NCBI GenBank assembly: GCA_035476575.1
Contig: DATILL010000018.1
Coordinates: 1 to 32,757, forward strand
Reading direction: 5' to 3'
Source of the DNA: DATILL01 sp035476575
GTDB lineage: Bacteria; Actinomycetota; Actinomycetes; Mycobacteriales; JACQDL01
DNA: 32,757 nucleotides
The translations under genes and the position numbers were made by a program. How positions within the stretch are numbered: position 1 is the first letter of the stretch; each line of letters opens with the position of its first letter. The notes below the pieces were generated by a model. It had not been told where the DNA came from. It did no database searches and worked only from the letters and a program-made list of their open reading frames with translations. Shown here in pieces: positions 22,708 to 31,161 of this stretch.

Positions 22708-23748
22708 ATGACCCCCGACCAGGTTCTCATCGTGCTTATCGCGGCGGCCAGCTCGGTGCCGATCGGGCTGGCCGGTGCCGTGGCGCTGCGGCTGCTGCGG
22801 CGCAGCTCGATCACCGCCAACCTGTTCGTGGTGGTCCTGGTCGCCGTACTGTCCGTGGTGGCCGGCGTCGTCGGCACCGCCCAGTCCATGTTCCTGTCCG
22901 CCCACGACCTCGGTGTTGTGACGCTGGTCGTGGTGGTGGCCGGGGTGGTAGGCCTCGGGGCCGCGTCGGTGCTGGGCCGGCGGCTGGCCCGGCAGAGTGT
23001 CTGGGAGCGAGAGGCGCTAGACCGCGAGCGCGCTGTGGAGGCCAGCCGGCGCGACCTGGTCGCCTGGGTCTCGCACGACCTGCGCACGCCGCTGGCCGGG
23101 CTGCGGGCGATGGCCGAGGCGCTGGAGGACGGCGTGGTCGACCGGCCGGCGCAGGTCGCGGAGTACCACGGCCAGATCCGCCGGGAGACCGACCGGCTGG
23201 CCGGCATGGTCGACGACCTGTTCGAGCTGTCCCGGATCAACGCCGGCACGGTGCGGCTGCACCTGGACCGGGTGTCGCTGGCCGACCTGGTCTCGGACGC
23301 CGTGGCCTTGGTGGCGCCGGCCGCCGCCGCCAAACGGGTCCAGGTGATGGCCGCACCGGGGCAGTGGCCCACGGTGGCGGGTGGTGACAGCGAGCTCGGC
23401 CGGGTGGTGCGCAACCTGCTGTCCAACGCGATCCGGCACACACCGGCAGACGGCACGGTGTGGGTGGCCGCGGGGACGGACGGCGACGGGGCGTGGCTGT
23501 CGGTGCAGGACGCCTGCGGCGGCATCCCTGACCAGGACCTGCCGCGGGTGTTCGACGTGGCGTTCCGGGGCGAGGCGGCGCGGTCCAAGGACGGCGGGGC
23601 CGGGCTGGGGCTGGCCATCGCGCGTGGGCTGGTCGAGGCGCATCGGGGGGTGATCGCGGTCCGCAACGTCCAGCCGGGCTGCCGCTTCGAGGTCCGGCTG
23701 CCCTCGGCGGGGCCGGCCGGACCGGCCGGACCGGCCGGACGGGCGTGA
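22708..23748 (+). CDS. Sensor histidine kinase, three membrane helices
   Basis: A 346-aa kinase with membrane helices at about 5-30, 38-57 and 68-90 and almost no extracellular loop, so it probably senses a membrane or partner-protein signal. A short coil leads to HisKA with the phosphorylated H123 in AWVSHDLRTPLAGLRAM, then the ATPase domain with N-box NLLSNAIRHTP, DACGGIP as the G1 box and GGAGLGLAIARGL as G2. It phosphorylates the preceding regulator. GGAG lies 8 nt before ATG 22708. The C-terminus ends in a GPAGPAGPAG tail made by a 9-bp tandem DNA repeat. Confidence 0.95.
   Translation: MTPDQVLIVLIAAASSVPIGLAGAVALRLLRRSSITANLFVVVLVAVLSVVAGVVGTAQSMFLSAHDLGVVTLVVVVAGVVGLGAASVLGRRLARQSVWEREALDRERAVEASRRDLVAWVSHDLRTPLAGLRAMAEALEDGVVDRPAQVAEYHGQIRRETDRLAGMVDDLFELSRINAGTVRLHLDRVSLADLVSDAVALVAPAAAAKRVQVMAAPGQWPTVAGGDSELGRVVRNLLSNAIRHTPADGTVWVAAGTDGDGAWLSVQDACGGIPDQDLPRVFDVAFRGEAARSKDGGAGLGLAIARGLVEAHRGVIAVRNVQPGCRFEVRLPSAGPAGPAGPAGRA
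23710..23741. repeat. 9-bp tandem repeat (CCGGCCGGA) at the kinase 3' end
   Basis: Three head-to-tail copies of CCGGCCGGA encode the Gly-Pro-Ala tail of the kinase. Each copy is itself palindromic (CCGGCCGG), so length change by slippage is likely between strains; three-codon units keep the frame. Confidence 0.7.
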
Positions 23749-23762
23749 CCAGCGGCGTCAAC

Positions 23763-23768
23763 TATCCT
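23763..23768 (+). promoter_or_regulatory. -10 box for leaderless moaC message
   Basis: TATCCT ends exactly 7 nt before GTG 23776, and no Shine-Dalgarno sequence is present. This is the spacing of leaderless actinobacterial transcripts. Confidence 0.55.
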
Positions 23769-23775
23769 CGGTGCC

Positions 23776-24261
23776 GTGGCAGGCGAGCTCACCCACCTCG
23801 AACCGGGCGGCGCGGCGCGGATGGTCGACGTGTCGGCCAAGGACGTGACGGTGCGTACGGCGACGGCGTCGGGGTGCCTGCGGACCACGGCCGAGGTGGT
23901 GGCACTGCTCCGCCGCGACGGCCTGCCCAAGGGCGACGCCCTGGCCGTGGCCCGGGTGGCCGGCGTCATGGGCGCCAAGCGGACGCCCGACCTGATCCCA
24001 CTTTGCCACCCGATCGCGCTGCACTCCGTCTCCATCGAGCTCGAGCTCGACGTCGATGCCGTGCGGATCGTGGCCACCACCCGGACGGCGGACCGGACCG
24101 GGGTGGAGATGGAGGCGCTGACGGCGGTGGCCGCCGCGGGCCTCGCACTGTTCGACATGGTGAAGGCGGTGGACCGGGCGGCGGTGCTGACCGACATCCA
24201 GGTGGAGGCCAAGGCCGGTGGGCGTTCGGGTGGCTGGTGGCGGGAGGGGAAGCTCCGATGA
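23776..24261 (+). CDS. moaC: Cyclic pyranopterin monophosphate synthase MoaC
   Basis: This enzyme makes cyclic pyranopterin monophosphate in molybdenum cofactor synthesis, completing the step begun by MoaA. The 161-aa sequence carries the family signatures MVDVSAKDVTVRTATASG, RVAGVMGAKRTPDLIPLCHP with the active-site Lys and His, GVEMEALTAVAAAGLALFDM and VKAVDR. GTG 23776 lies 27 bp after the kinase stop; upstream is a leaderless-type box. Its stop overlaps the moaE ATG (ATGA), so the two are translated together. No moaA is in the window. Confidence 0.97.
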   Translation: MAGELTHLEPGGAARMVDVSAKDVTVRTATASGCLRTTAEVVALLRRDGLPKGDALAVARVAGVMGAKRTPDLIPLCHPIALHSVSIELELDVDAVRIVATTRTADRTGVEMEALTAVAAAGLALFDMVKAVDRAAVLTDIQVEAKAGGRSGGWWREGKLR

Positions 24262-24686
24262 CGCCTGCCCAGATCGGGCTCGCCCAGATCAGCGCCGATC
24301 CGCTGTACGCGGCTGAGCACCTGGCCGCCGTGGAGCTGCCGGGCTGTGGCGCGTGCGTGCTGTTTACTGGCGAGGTGCGCGACCATGACCACGGCCGCGA
24401 GGTGGTGGAGCTGGAGTACGTCGGGCACCCGACGGCGATTGAGGTGCTGCGCGGGGTCGCGGCCGAGGTGGCGGCCACCCTGGACGGCGGGGTGGTCGCG
24501 GTCAGCCACCGGGTCGGGGTGCTCAAGGTCGGCGACGTCGCGCTGGTCGCGGCGGCGAGCGCGGCGCACCGGGCGGAGGCCTTCGACGCCTGCCGGCTCC
24601 TGGTCGAGCAGGCGAAGAGGCGGCTGCCGATCTGGAAGCGTCAGGTGTTCGCCGACGGCGGGCAGGAGTGGGTCAACTGTCCCTGA
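24258..24686 (+). CDS. moaE: Molybdopterin synthase large subunit MoaE
   Basis: The catalytic subunit that, with two thiocarboxylated MoaD chains, adds sulphur to precursor Z to make molybdopterin. The 142 aa include VLFTGEVRDHDHGR, LEYVGHPTAIEVL, AVSHRVGVLKVGDVALVAAA, AHRAEAFDACRLLVEQAK and the catalytic-Lys motif RLPIWKRQVFADG. It starts inside the moaC stop (ATGA). The moaD gene faces it from 24795-25034 with 108 bp between ends, so MoaD is not in the same transcript, an arrangement different from the moaCDE order. Confidence 0.97.
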   Translation: MTPAQIGLAQISADPLYAAEHLAAVELPGCGACVLFTGEVRDHDHGREVVELEYVGHPTAIEVLRGVAAEVAATLDGGVVAVSHRVGVLKVGDVALVAAASAAHRAEAFDACRLLVEQAKRRLPIWKRQVFADGGQEWVNCP

Positions 24687-24794
24687 CCAGCGCCGATGGG
24701 TGAGCGCGATGTGGCCGGCTGGCCCGGGCATGCTCGTGCCTAGGGTCGGGCATGCCGTCGTCGCCGCCGCACCTGAGTGCCCGACCCCGAGCGG

Positions 24795-25034
24795 TCAGCC
24801 GCCGGCGAACGGCGGCAGCACATCGATCACAGCGCCGTCCGGCAGCCCGCGGCCGGTGTCGTTGCGGCTCAGCGCCGACCCGTCCAGCAGCAGGCTGCAC
24901 GCCGGGAGCACGCGGGCCAGTGCCGGCCGGTCGTACAGCTCGCCCAGCAGATCGCCGAGCGAACCCGCCGCGACCTGCTCCTCTGCCCTGCCGGCCGCTT
25001 CCTGCGCGCCGGCCCAGTACCGAACGGTGACCAT
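24795..25034 (-). CDS. moaD: MoaD/ThiS-family sulphur-carrier protein
   Basis: A 79-aa ubiquitin-fold protein ending in GG (PPFAGG), the tail that is thiocarboxylated to deliver sulphur. It begins MVTVRYWAGAQEAAG and shows SLGDLLGELYDRPALARVL and the late DGAVIDVLPPFAGG. Opposite moaE, it is the likely partner in molybdopterin synthase. GGAGG lies 10 nt before ATG 25034. ThiS or CysO-type carriers have the same fold, so MoaD rests mainly on the neighbours. Confidence 0.9.
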   Translation of the reverse strand: MVTVRYWAGAQEAAGRAEEQVAAGSLGDLLGELYDRPALARVLPACSLLLDGSALSRNDTGRGLPDGAVIDVLPPFAGG

Positions 25035-25073
25035 CGCGGCCCGCCTCCGACGGCGCCCCGACTCCGACGGCGC

Positions 25074-25367
25074 TCAGCCCTGCGTGCCGGGGTCGCCTTT
25101 GCCGGTGTCGCCCGTGCCAGTATCGCCGCCGGTGTCGCCGGGACTAGTGTCGCCCGTGCCGGTGTCGCCGTCCGGGCTGAGCACACCCTCGATCCTGCCG
25201 CTGACGTTCTCGATCTGGTCGTGGAACTTGCCACCAGTCAACTTGTCGACTCCGGTGGCGGCCACGTCCACGCTCTTGGCCGCAAGGTCACCAGCTTTCT
25301 CCAGCGCCTCGCCGGCTAGGTCCTTGGCCGTCTCCGCGGCGTCCTTGGCCCTGTCGAACAAGCCCAT
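25074..25367 (-). CDS. Rv0909-like antitoxin-family protein with acidic repeat tail
   Basis: The first ~60 residues, MGLFDRAKDAAETAKDLAGE to VDKLTGGKFHDQIENV, match the short helical family named after the mycobacterial antitoxin Rv0909 (MT0933-type). The last ~35 residues are an added low-complexity tail of Gly-Asp-Thr units (GDTGTGDTSPGDTGGDTGTG). In mycobacteria the antitoxin pairs with the toxin gene Rv0910; no SRPBCC-type toxin is next to this gene, so it may be an orphan with another role. AGGTAGTGG lies upstream of ATG 25367. It shares a divergent region with the CBS gene. Confidence 0.82.
   Translation of the reverse strand: MGLFDRAKDAAETAKDLAGEALEKAGDLAAKSVDVAATGVDKLTGGKFHDQIENVSGRIEGVLSPDGDTGTGDTSPGDTGGDTGTGDTGKGDPGTQG
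25098..25175. repeat. Imperfect tandem repeats encoding the Gly-Asp-Thr tail
   Basis: Units of the form CCGGTGTCGCC and CCCGTGCC(G/A)GT recur across this stretch on the plus strand. Such repeats can change copy number, so the tail length may vary between strains. Confidence 0.65.
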
Positions 25368-25444
25368 CTGCCACTACCTCCACCGCCATGTCCGTGGCCG
25401 GGCGTACGCCGGCCTCAGGTGAATACTCGCACAGGGAGGCCACC

Positions 25445-25903
25445 ATGCTGGTTGCCGATGTCATGACACCCGCGTGCGTGGCGGACACATCCGATGAGAC
25501 GCTGCGTGCCTCGGCCGCCCGGATGTGGCTGCATCAGACCGGGTCGCTGCTCGTCGTGGAGGGCGGGCGACTGGCCGGCATCCTCACCGAGCGGGACATC
25601 CTGCGCGCGGTCGCGCTCGGCAAGGACGTGGACGTGACTGTCGCCGGAGACGTGATGAGCCGCGACGTGCTCACCGTCGAGCCGGAGACCCCGCTGTACG
25701 AGGCGGCCCGTGTGATGGCCTCCCGCTGGATCCGGCACCTGCCGGTGATCGACGGTGGGCGGGTGGCCGGGGTGGTGTCGCTGCGCGACCTGGCCGCGGT
25801 ACTTGCCGCGCTTGGCCCGGCGTCCAGGGACGTGAGCCTCCCGGCCGACGATCTGGTGCGCAGCCTGCGGCTCGCCCGCATCGAGGCAGGTGACCTGGAC
25901 TGA
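25445..25903 (+). CDS. CBS-domain pair protein
   Basis: A 152-aa protein made of two CBS motifs: residues 1-60 (VADVMTPACVADTSDETLRA to RLAGILTERDILRAV) and 70-130 (AGDVMSRDVLTVEPETPLYE to GRVAGVVSLRDLAAVL). CBS pairs bind adenosine nucleotides or SAM and act as energy or metabolite sensors. Stand-alone proteins of this type are common in actinobacteria. ATG 25445 has GGGAGG 6-7 nt upstream; the longer frame from 25388 lacks this. Its stop region overlaps the possible start of the next small gene. The target protein is unknown. Confidence 0.9.
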   Translation: MLVADVMTPACVADTSDETLRASAARMWLHQTGSLLVVEGGRLAGILTERDILRAVALGKDVDVTVAGDVMSRDVLTVEPETPLYEAARVMASRWIRHLPVIDGGRVAGVVSLRDLAAVLAALGPASRDVSLPADDLVRSLRLARIEAGDLD

Positions 25904-26118
25904 CCAGCGACAGGCCCGCCGCCCCCGACCCCGGCACGCCCAGCCCGGACGCCCTCAGCCCGGACCCGCTGAGCTCCGACCAGCCCAGGCGCGTGCTACC
26001 AGACGTGACCAGCGACGAAACCGGGGACGGTTGGGGCGACTGGCGCGAGGAGCACGTCGGCGAGCACGGCGACGACGAGCGGATCCGCCGCGAGGTGCCG
26101 CCGCACCACGGGACCTGA
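25900..26118 (+). CDS. Small acidic conserved actinobacterial protein
   Basis: An open frame of up to 72 codons, following directly on the CBS gene. Its C-terminal half, VLPDVTSDETGDGWGDWREE and RREVPPHHGT, has the look of a short actinobacterial family with a D-E-x-x-x-x-W-G core and PPHH end. No ATG exists. The first GTG is at 25993, which leaves 41 codons; a CTG at 25900, overlapping the CBS stop, would give the whole frame. I list the longer one with doubt about the start. Function unknown. It converges on mscL. Confidence 0.5.
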   Translation: MTSDRPAAPDPGTPSPDALSPDPLSSDQPRRVLPDVTSDETGDGWGDWREEHVGEHGDDERIRREVPPHHGT

Positions 26119-26145
26119 CCAGGCTGGTGCCCACCGCGGGTGGAG

Positions 26146-26553
26146 CTACCGGCCGGCCTGCTGGCGCAGCAGGTCGCGGATCTCGGTGAGCAGCTCGACG
26201 TCGGTCGGCTTGGGCGCCGGCTCGACCCCGTCGCGCTTCGTGAGCCGGTTCTTGACCTGCTCCATCGGCATGACGACGACGAAGTAGATGGCGGCCGCGG
26301 TGATCACGAAGAAGATGATGGCGTTGGCGAAGGCGCCCCAGTCGAACGTCTGGCCCCTGATCGTGAACGTGCCGCCCGCCACCCCCCCGCCGCCGAGGAG
26401 ACCGACCAGCGGCTTGATGAAGGACGTGCCGAACACCCCGATCAGGGTGGTGAACGCCGTGCCGATCGCGACCGCCACGGCCAGCTCGACGACGTTCCCG
26501 CGAAACAGGAACGCCCGGAAACTCCTCAGCATCGTTTTCAGCATTGCTCCCAT
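26146..26553 (-). CDS. mscL: Large-conductance mechanosensitive channel MscL
   Basis: A 135-aa channel that opens under membrane tension to release solutes after osmotic downshock. It has the amphipathic N-terminus (LRSFRAFLFRGNVVELAVAV), TM1 (about 16-45), a periplasmic loop rich in Gly (LLGGGGVAGGTF), TM2 (about 70-95, ANAIIFFVITAAAIYFVVV) and a cytoplasmic helix KPTDVELLTEIRDLL. Length is normal for the family. ATG 26553 is used; a nearer ATG at 26544 (MLKTM) is possible. Confidence 0.96.
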   Translation of the reverse strand: MGAMLKTMLRSFRAFLFRGNVVELAVAVAIGTAFTTLIGVFGTSFIKPLVGLLGGGGVAGGTFTIRGQTFDWGAFANAIIFFVITAAAIYFVVVMPMEQVKNRLTKRDGVEPAPKPTDVELLTEIRDLLRQQAGR

Positions 26554-26590
26554 TTCTTCTCACTGTCAGGCGGCCTGCTGTGACCGCGAG

Positions 26591-27046
26591 TTACGGCGGA
26601 CGCAGACTAATGGCTAGCCGTGCCCGGATCGCGGCACTGACCAGGCGTGGCGCACTGCGTTCGGTCGCGGCCACGACCAGCAGCGTGCCGTCGGCGGCCG
26701 AGCCAGCCGGGACGGTGGGCACCGCGAGCACCACGACGTCACCGGCCACTACGTCGCCTACGCCATCGTCGCCGACCGCGATCACGTCGACCCGGTCGCC
26801 CGGCCGCACGATCGTGCCGAGCGCGGGGTCGGCCAGCCGGATCGGCACCGCTACCGTGCCCGGGTCGGCATGCGGATGGGACGCGGCGGGATGAGGTGCC
26901 CCCGTGGCGACCGGGCCTGACACGGTCGGTGCCCGGCCCACCGCTGCCAGCGCCGCCAGCCCCAGCAGCCCGGCGGCCAGCCACAGCCTGACCCGGCCGA
27001 GCAACCGGACCCGCCGCCACGGCGGGGACGATCGGAACCATCGCAT
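26591..27046 (-). CDS. CpaB/RcpC-like protein with SAF domain
   Basis: A 151-aa protein with an N-terminal membrane anchor (about 17-37, LGRVRLWLAAGLLGLAALAA) and a SAF/RcpC region: VAVPIRLADPALGTIVRPGD, RVDVIAV, VVVLAVPTVP, then TLLVVAATERSAPRLVSAAI. CpaB proteins belong to Flp/Tad pilus systems, where they sit in the envelope near the secretin. No other tad gene is near, so this may be a lone copy. ATG 27046 lies 7 nt after a TAGCGT box, fitting a leaderless message. Confidence 0.8.
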   Translation of the reverse strand: MRWFRSSPPWRRVRLLGRVRLWLAAGLLGLAALAAVGRAPTVSGPVATGAPHPAASHPHADPGTVAVPIRLADPALGTIVRPGDRVDVIAVGDDGVGDVVAGDVVVLAVPTVPAGSAADGTLLVVAATERSAPRLVSAAIRARLAISLRPP

Positions 27047-27053
27047 GCCAGCG

Positions 27054-27059
27054 ACGCTA
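27054..27059 (-). promoter_or_regulatory. -10 box for leaderless CpaB-like message
   Basis: On the minus strand TAGCGT ends 7 nt before ATG 27046. No ribosome site is present. Confidence 0.5.
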
Positions 27060-27145
27060 GGACCGGCCCGACCACCACGTACCCCTCGACGGTCACGCTG
27101 TGGATAACGCGCTGGCCTGTGGACGGCCAGTTGACACCAGGCCCG

Positions 27146-27835
27146 CTACGGGGTAGGCGCCGTTATCAGCAGCCACAGGTGCCGCGCGCCGCGCCGCACC
27201 AGCCGCGCCGCGGCTCCCCGGCCGCGCGCCGCGGCAAGCAGCTCACCGGCAGGCACCCGGGCGCCGCGCCACTCCCGGCGGAAGGTCCGCCGCCCCTGCA
27301 CGGCGTGCGCCACATGCCCGGCCAGGTCCAGCGCCACGGGCAGCACGCCGTTCGCCCGGAACTGCAGTGCTGCCTGGCCGCCCGGCCGCAGCACCCGCGC
27401 GGTCTCCCGCACGTAGCTGAGCTGCCCGGCCCCGGTCGGCACGTGCTGCATGGTGATGTAGGAGAAGACCACGTCCACTGACTGGTCGGCGAGCCCGGAC
27501 AGGTCGCTGCCGTTGCCGTGCAGGAAGGTGATGTTGCCCCGTCCGGCCAGCGCCCGCCGCGCGTGCCGGAGCATCTCCGCCGACACGTCCAGCGCGATGA
27601 CCTGCCCGAACAGCTCGGACAGCCGCCAGGTCATCCGGCCAGCGCCGCAGCCGATCTCCAGCACCGCCCGGCCCTCGGACGGCACGATCCCGCAGTCGGC
27701 GAGCAGCGCGTCGGTCTCAGCCGCCCCGCTCGCGTAGAACTCGGCCGGGTCGCCGCTGCTGCCGGTCGCGATGTGCCAGTAGGCATCGCCCCGGGCAGCG
27801 TCGTCCCAGAACCCGCGCGAGTCCGGCGCTCTCAC
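27146..27835 (-). CDS. Class I SAM-dependent methyltransferase
   Basis: A 229-aa methyltransferase of the Methyltransf_11/25 type. It shows motif I AVLEIGCGAGRMTWRLSELF, motif II VIALDVSAEML, SVDVVFSYITMQHVP and ETARVLRPGGQAALQFRA. I choose GTG 27835 over the long upstream frame because TAAGCT ends 7 nt before it and the upstream residues are Pro/Arg-rich and overlap the FmdB gene's tail. The substrate cannot be told. It follows the FmdB gene with 10 bp between, and its -10 box includes that gene's stop codon. Confidence 0.88.
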   Translation of the reverse strand: MRAPDSRGFWDDAARGDAYWHIATGSSGDPAEFYASGAAETDALLADCGIVPSEGRAVLEIGCGAGRMTWRLSELFGQVIALDVSAEMLRHARRALAGRGNITFLHGNGSDLSGLADQSVDVVFSYITMQHVPTGAGQLSYVRETARVLRPGGQAALQFRANGVLPVALDLAGHVAHAVQGRRTFRREWRGARVPAGELLAAARGRGAAARLVRRGARHLWLLITAPTP

Positions 27836-27842
27836 GCCGGGC

Positions 27843-27848
27843 AGCTTA
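27843..27848 (-). promoter_or_regulatory. -10 box for leaderless methyltransferase message
   Basis: TAAGCT on the minus strand, 7 nt before GTG 27835. Its first three bases are the TAA stop of the FmdB-like gene. Confidence 0.5.
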
Positions 27849-28211
27849 CGACGAGCTGGCTGCCGCCGCGGGCTTTGGCGTGGGAGCCGACGAGGCACCG
27901 CTGGAGGAGTTGTCCGACTTCGACCCGGAACCACCCGCCTGCTTGCTGTCGGAGGCCGCGCCCCCGGCGGGCGCCGCGTCCTTGCGCTCCGTCTTCTCCC
28001 CCTTCTCCCCGCCAGAGCCGTTCTCCGGCTTGCGGCTGTCGGTGCGGTAGAAGCCGGGGCCCTTGAAGACCACGCCCACCGCTGAGAAGATCTTGCGCAA
28101 CCTGCCCTCGCACACCGGGCAGGAGGTCAGGGCGGTGTCGGAGAACGACTGCACCGCCTCGAACTCGTGCCCGCACTCCGGCGTCGTACAGGCATACTGG
28201 TACGTCGGCAC
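27846..28211 (-). CDS. FmdB-type zinc-ribbon protein
   Basis: A 121-aa protein whose first ~50 residues form the FmdB regulatory zinc ribbon: VPTYQYACTTPECGHEFEAV with C8 and C13, then TSCPVCEGRLRKIFSAVG with C31 and C34, and the usual FKGPGFYRTD. The remainder is a disordered Lys/Glu- then Ser/Ala/Pro-rich tail. GTG 28211 is preceded by AGGAGG five bases away and gives the normal start (PTYQYAC); an upstream ATG at 28253 would add VGVPTTNDRQE. The family is widespread with unclear function. It lies 58 bp after the folate gene. Confidence 0.9.
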   Translation of the reverse strand: MPTYQYACTTPECGHEFEAVQSFSDTALTSCPVCEGRLRKIFSAVGVVFKGPGFYRTDSRKPENGSGGEKGEKTERKDAAPAGGAASDSKQAGGSGSKSDNSSSGASSAPTPKPAAAASSS

Positions 28212-28269
28212 CCCGACCTCCTGGCGATCGTTGGTGGTTGGCACTCCCACCATGTGACTGCTAATGAGG

Positions 28270-28875
28270 TTAGCCCAGATCCACCCAGCCGAGCACGGGA
28301 GCCACCGCAGCCGTGACCGGCCGGTCGTGCGGCTCGGCCGGCAGCACGGCGTCGACCAGCTCGCCGTCGTACAGCAGCACCGCCACCGTGACCGGTGCGG
28401 GCAGCCCGGCCAGCGCCCGGTCGTAGCAGCCGCCGCCGCGGCCGAGCCGGGTGCCCTGCCGGTCCACCGCCAGCCCGGGCGCCAGCACGACGTCGACCTC
28501 GGCCAGCACCTCCGGCCCGAGCCGCGGCCCGGCCGGCTCGCACAGCCCGCGCCCGCCCTCCCCACCGGCCGGCCGGAGCAGCCCGTCGTACGCCGCCCAG
28601 TCCAGCGTGCCGCCCGGCAGCACCACCGGCAGCACGACCCACAGCCCCAGCCCGAGCAGCCCGTCCAGCAGCGCCACTGAGCCCGGCTCGGAGCTCATCG
28701 GCGCGTAGGCCGCGACCCGCCGCGCCCGCCGTACGGCCGGAGCGGTCAGCACCAGCCTGGTCAGGGCATGCGTGGCGGCGGCCCGGCCGGCGGGCGGCAT
28801 CGCCCGGCGCGCGGCCAGCATCCGGGCCCGCCAGGCCGCTTTCTCTGCCTGGACGTCGTGCGGGGAGTCGTGCAT
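28270..28875 (-). CDS. 5-formyltetrahydrofolate cyclo-ligase
   Basis: This enzyme (MTHFS) converts 5-formyltetrahydrofolate to 5,10-methenyltetrahydrofolate using ATP. The 201-aa sequence has the N-terminal EKAAWRARMLAARRAMPP, AAYAPMSSEPGSVALLDGL, VLAPGLAVDRQGTRLGRGG and GCYDRALA, the last being the family's G-x-G-x-G-Y-Y-D motif with Cys for the first Tyr. I choose ATG 28875; GTG 28917 and ATG 28939 are possible but lack clear ribosome sites. It is divergent from galU. Confidence 0.92.
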   Translation of the reverse strand: MHDSPHDVQAEKAAWRARMLAARRAMPPAGRAAATHALTRLVLTAPAVRRARRVAAYAPMSSEPGSVALLDGLLGLGLWVVLPVVLPGGTLDWAAYDGLLRPAGGEGGRGLCEPAGPRLGPEVLAEVDVVLAPGLAVDRQGTRLGRGGGCYDRALAGLPAPVTVAVLLYDGELVDAVLPAEPHDRPVTAAVAPVLGWVDLG

Positions 28876-28923
28876 CGGGTCCCGCGGGGGACCGTCGGCG
28901 CAAGCCACTGCCCCATCATCCTT

Positions 28924-28929
28924 TATTGT
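28924..28929 (+). promoter_or_regulatory. -10 box for leaderless galU message
   Basis: TATTGT ends 7 nt before ATG 28937 with no ribosome site between. It would drive the whole galU-glp-rimJ-glpR cluster. Confidence 0.55.
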
Positions 28930-28936
28930 CCGCTGC

Positions 28937-29904
<968 letters not shown>

Positions 29905-29908
<4 letters not shown>

Positions 29909-31155
29909 CCCCGCACGGCGGCGGTGACCTGCGCACGGTCGAGGAGCACCTCAAGCTGGTGCTGCAGCGGATCGCCCCGCCGGACCCGATCGAGCTCGCC
30001 CTGCTGGACGCGCAGGGGCTGCTGTCGGCCGAGGAGGTGGTGGCCGCGGCCCCGCTGCCCGGCTTCGACAACTCCGCGATGGACGGGTACGCCGTCCGGT
30101 CCGAGGATGTGGCCGGCGCCAGCGCGGAGCAGCCAGCGGTGCTGCCGGTGGTCGGTGACATCGCGGCCGGCTCGCGGGTTCCGACCGGTATCGGCCGGGG
30201 CATGTGCGTGCGGATCATGACCGGGGCGCCGATGCCGGCTGGCGCGGACGCCGTCGTACCGGTGGAGTGGACCGACGGCGGCGTCGCCCGGGTGAGCATC
30301 GACCGGCCTCCGGCGCCCGGCGCCTACGTCCGGCGCACCGGCGAGGACGTCCAGGCCGGTGACACGGCGATCGGGCTGGGTGCGCCGATCGGGCCGGCCC
30401 AGGTGGGGCTGCTGGCGGCGGTGGGCCGGGAGCGGGTGCTGGTCCGGCCCCGGCCGCGGGTGGTGGTGGTCTCGACCGGCAGCGAGCTGGTCGACGTCGG
30501 ACAGCGGCCCGGCCCGGGGGAGCTGATCGACGCCAACAGCTACCTGCTGGCCGCGGCGTCCCGGGACGCCGGCGCCGAGGTGTACCGGGCTGGGATCGTG
30601 CCGGATGACCGGCGCGCCCTGCTGGAGGTGCTGGAGGCGCAGGCGAACCGGGCGGATCTGCTGGTCACCAGCGGCGGGGTCAGCATGGGCGCGTACGACG
30701 TGGTCAAGGATGCGCTGCGCGACCTCGGCACGATGGAGTTCGTCCGGGTGGCGATGCAGCCGGGGATGCCGCAGGGCTTTGGCACGCTGGGCGACCCCGG
30801 CACGCCGGTGTTCTGCCTGCCGGGCAACCCGGTGAGCGCGCTGGTCTCCTTCGAGGTGTTCGTCCGGCCGGCGATCAGGCTGATGCTGGGCAAGCGCCGG
30901 CTCTTCCGCCGTAGCGTCACCGCGTCGGCGCTGGAGCCGATGGAGTCGCCGGCCGGGCGCCGGCAGTACCGCCGTGGGCTGCTGCACCGCGAGGAGAGCG
31001 GCGGGTACTGCGTGCGGCCGGTCGGAGGTCCCGGGTCGCACCTGCTCGCGGCGCTGGCCCAGGCGAACTGCCTGATCGTGATCGACGCCGCGGTGACCGT
31101 GGTGCCGGCCGGCGACCAGGTGACCGTGCTGCCGCTGCTGCTGTCCAGCGCGTGA
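29905..31155 (+). CDS. glp: MoeA/gephyrin-like protein, probably divisome protein Glp
   Basis: A 416-aa MoeA-family protein: LRTVEEHLKLVLQRIAPPDP, then GFDNSAMDGYAVRSEDV, RIMTGAPMPAGADAVVPVEW, GEDVQAGD, VVVVSTGSELVDVG, TSGGVSMGAYDVVKDAL, FCLPGNPVSALVSFEVFVRP and a C-terminal domain IV. MoeA inserts molybdate into molybdopterin. However, the gene lies between galU and rimJ-glpR, the context in which the corynebacterial gephyrin-like protein Glp binds FtsZ and its membrane receptor GlpR. I therefore favour Glp; a true MoeA role is possible, as moaC and moaE are nearby. It is translationally coupled to galU. Confidence 0.88.
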
Positions 31156-31161
31156 GCTGAG

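Noticed and set aside
23745..24257. Upstream extension of the moaE frame to 23745
   Set aside because: It is moaC read in another frame; MoaE homology begins at the ATGA overlap.
22638..24731. 697-codon minus-strand open frame
   Set aside because: Antisense to the histidine kinase, moaC and moaE; Ser/Arg/Thr-rich shadow composition.
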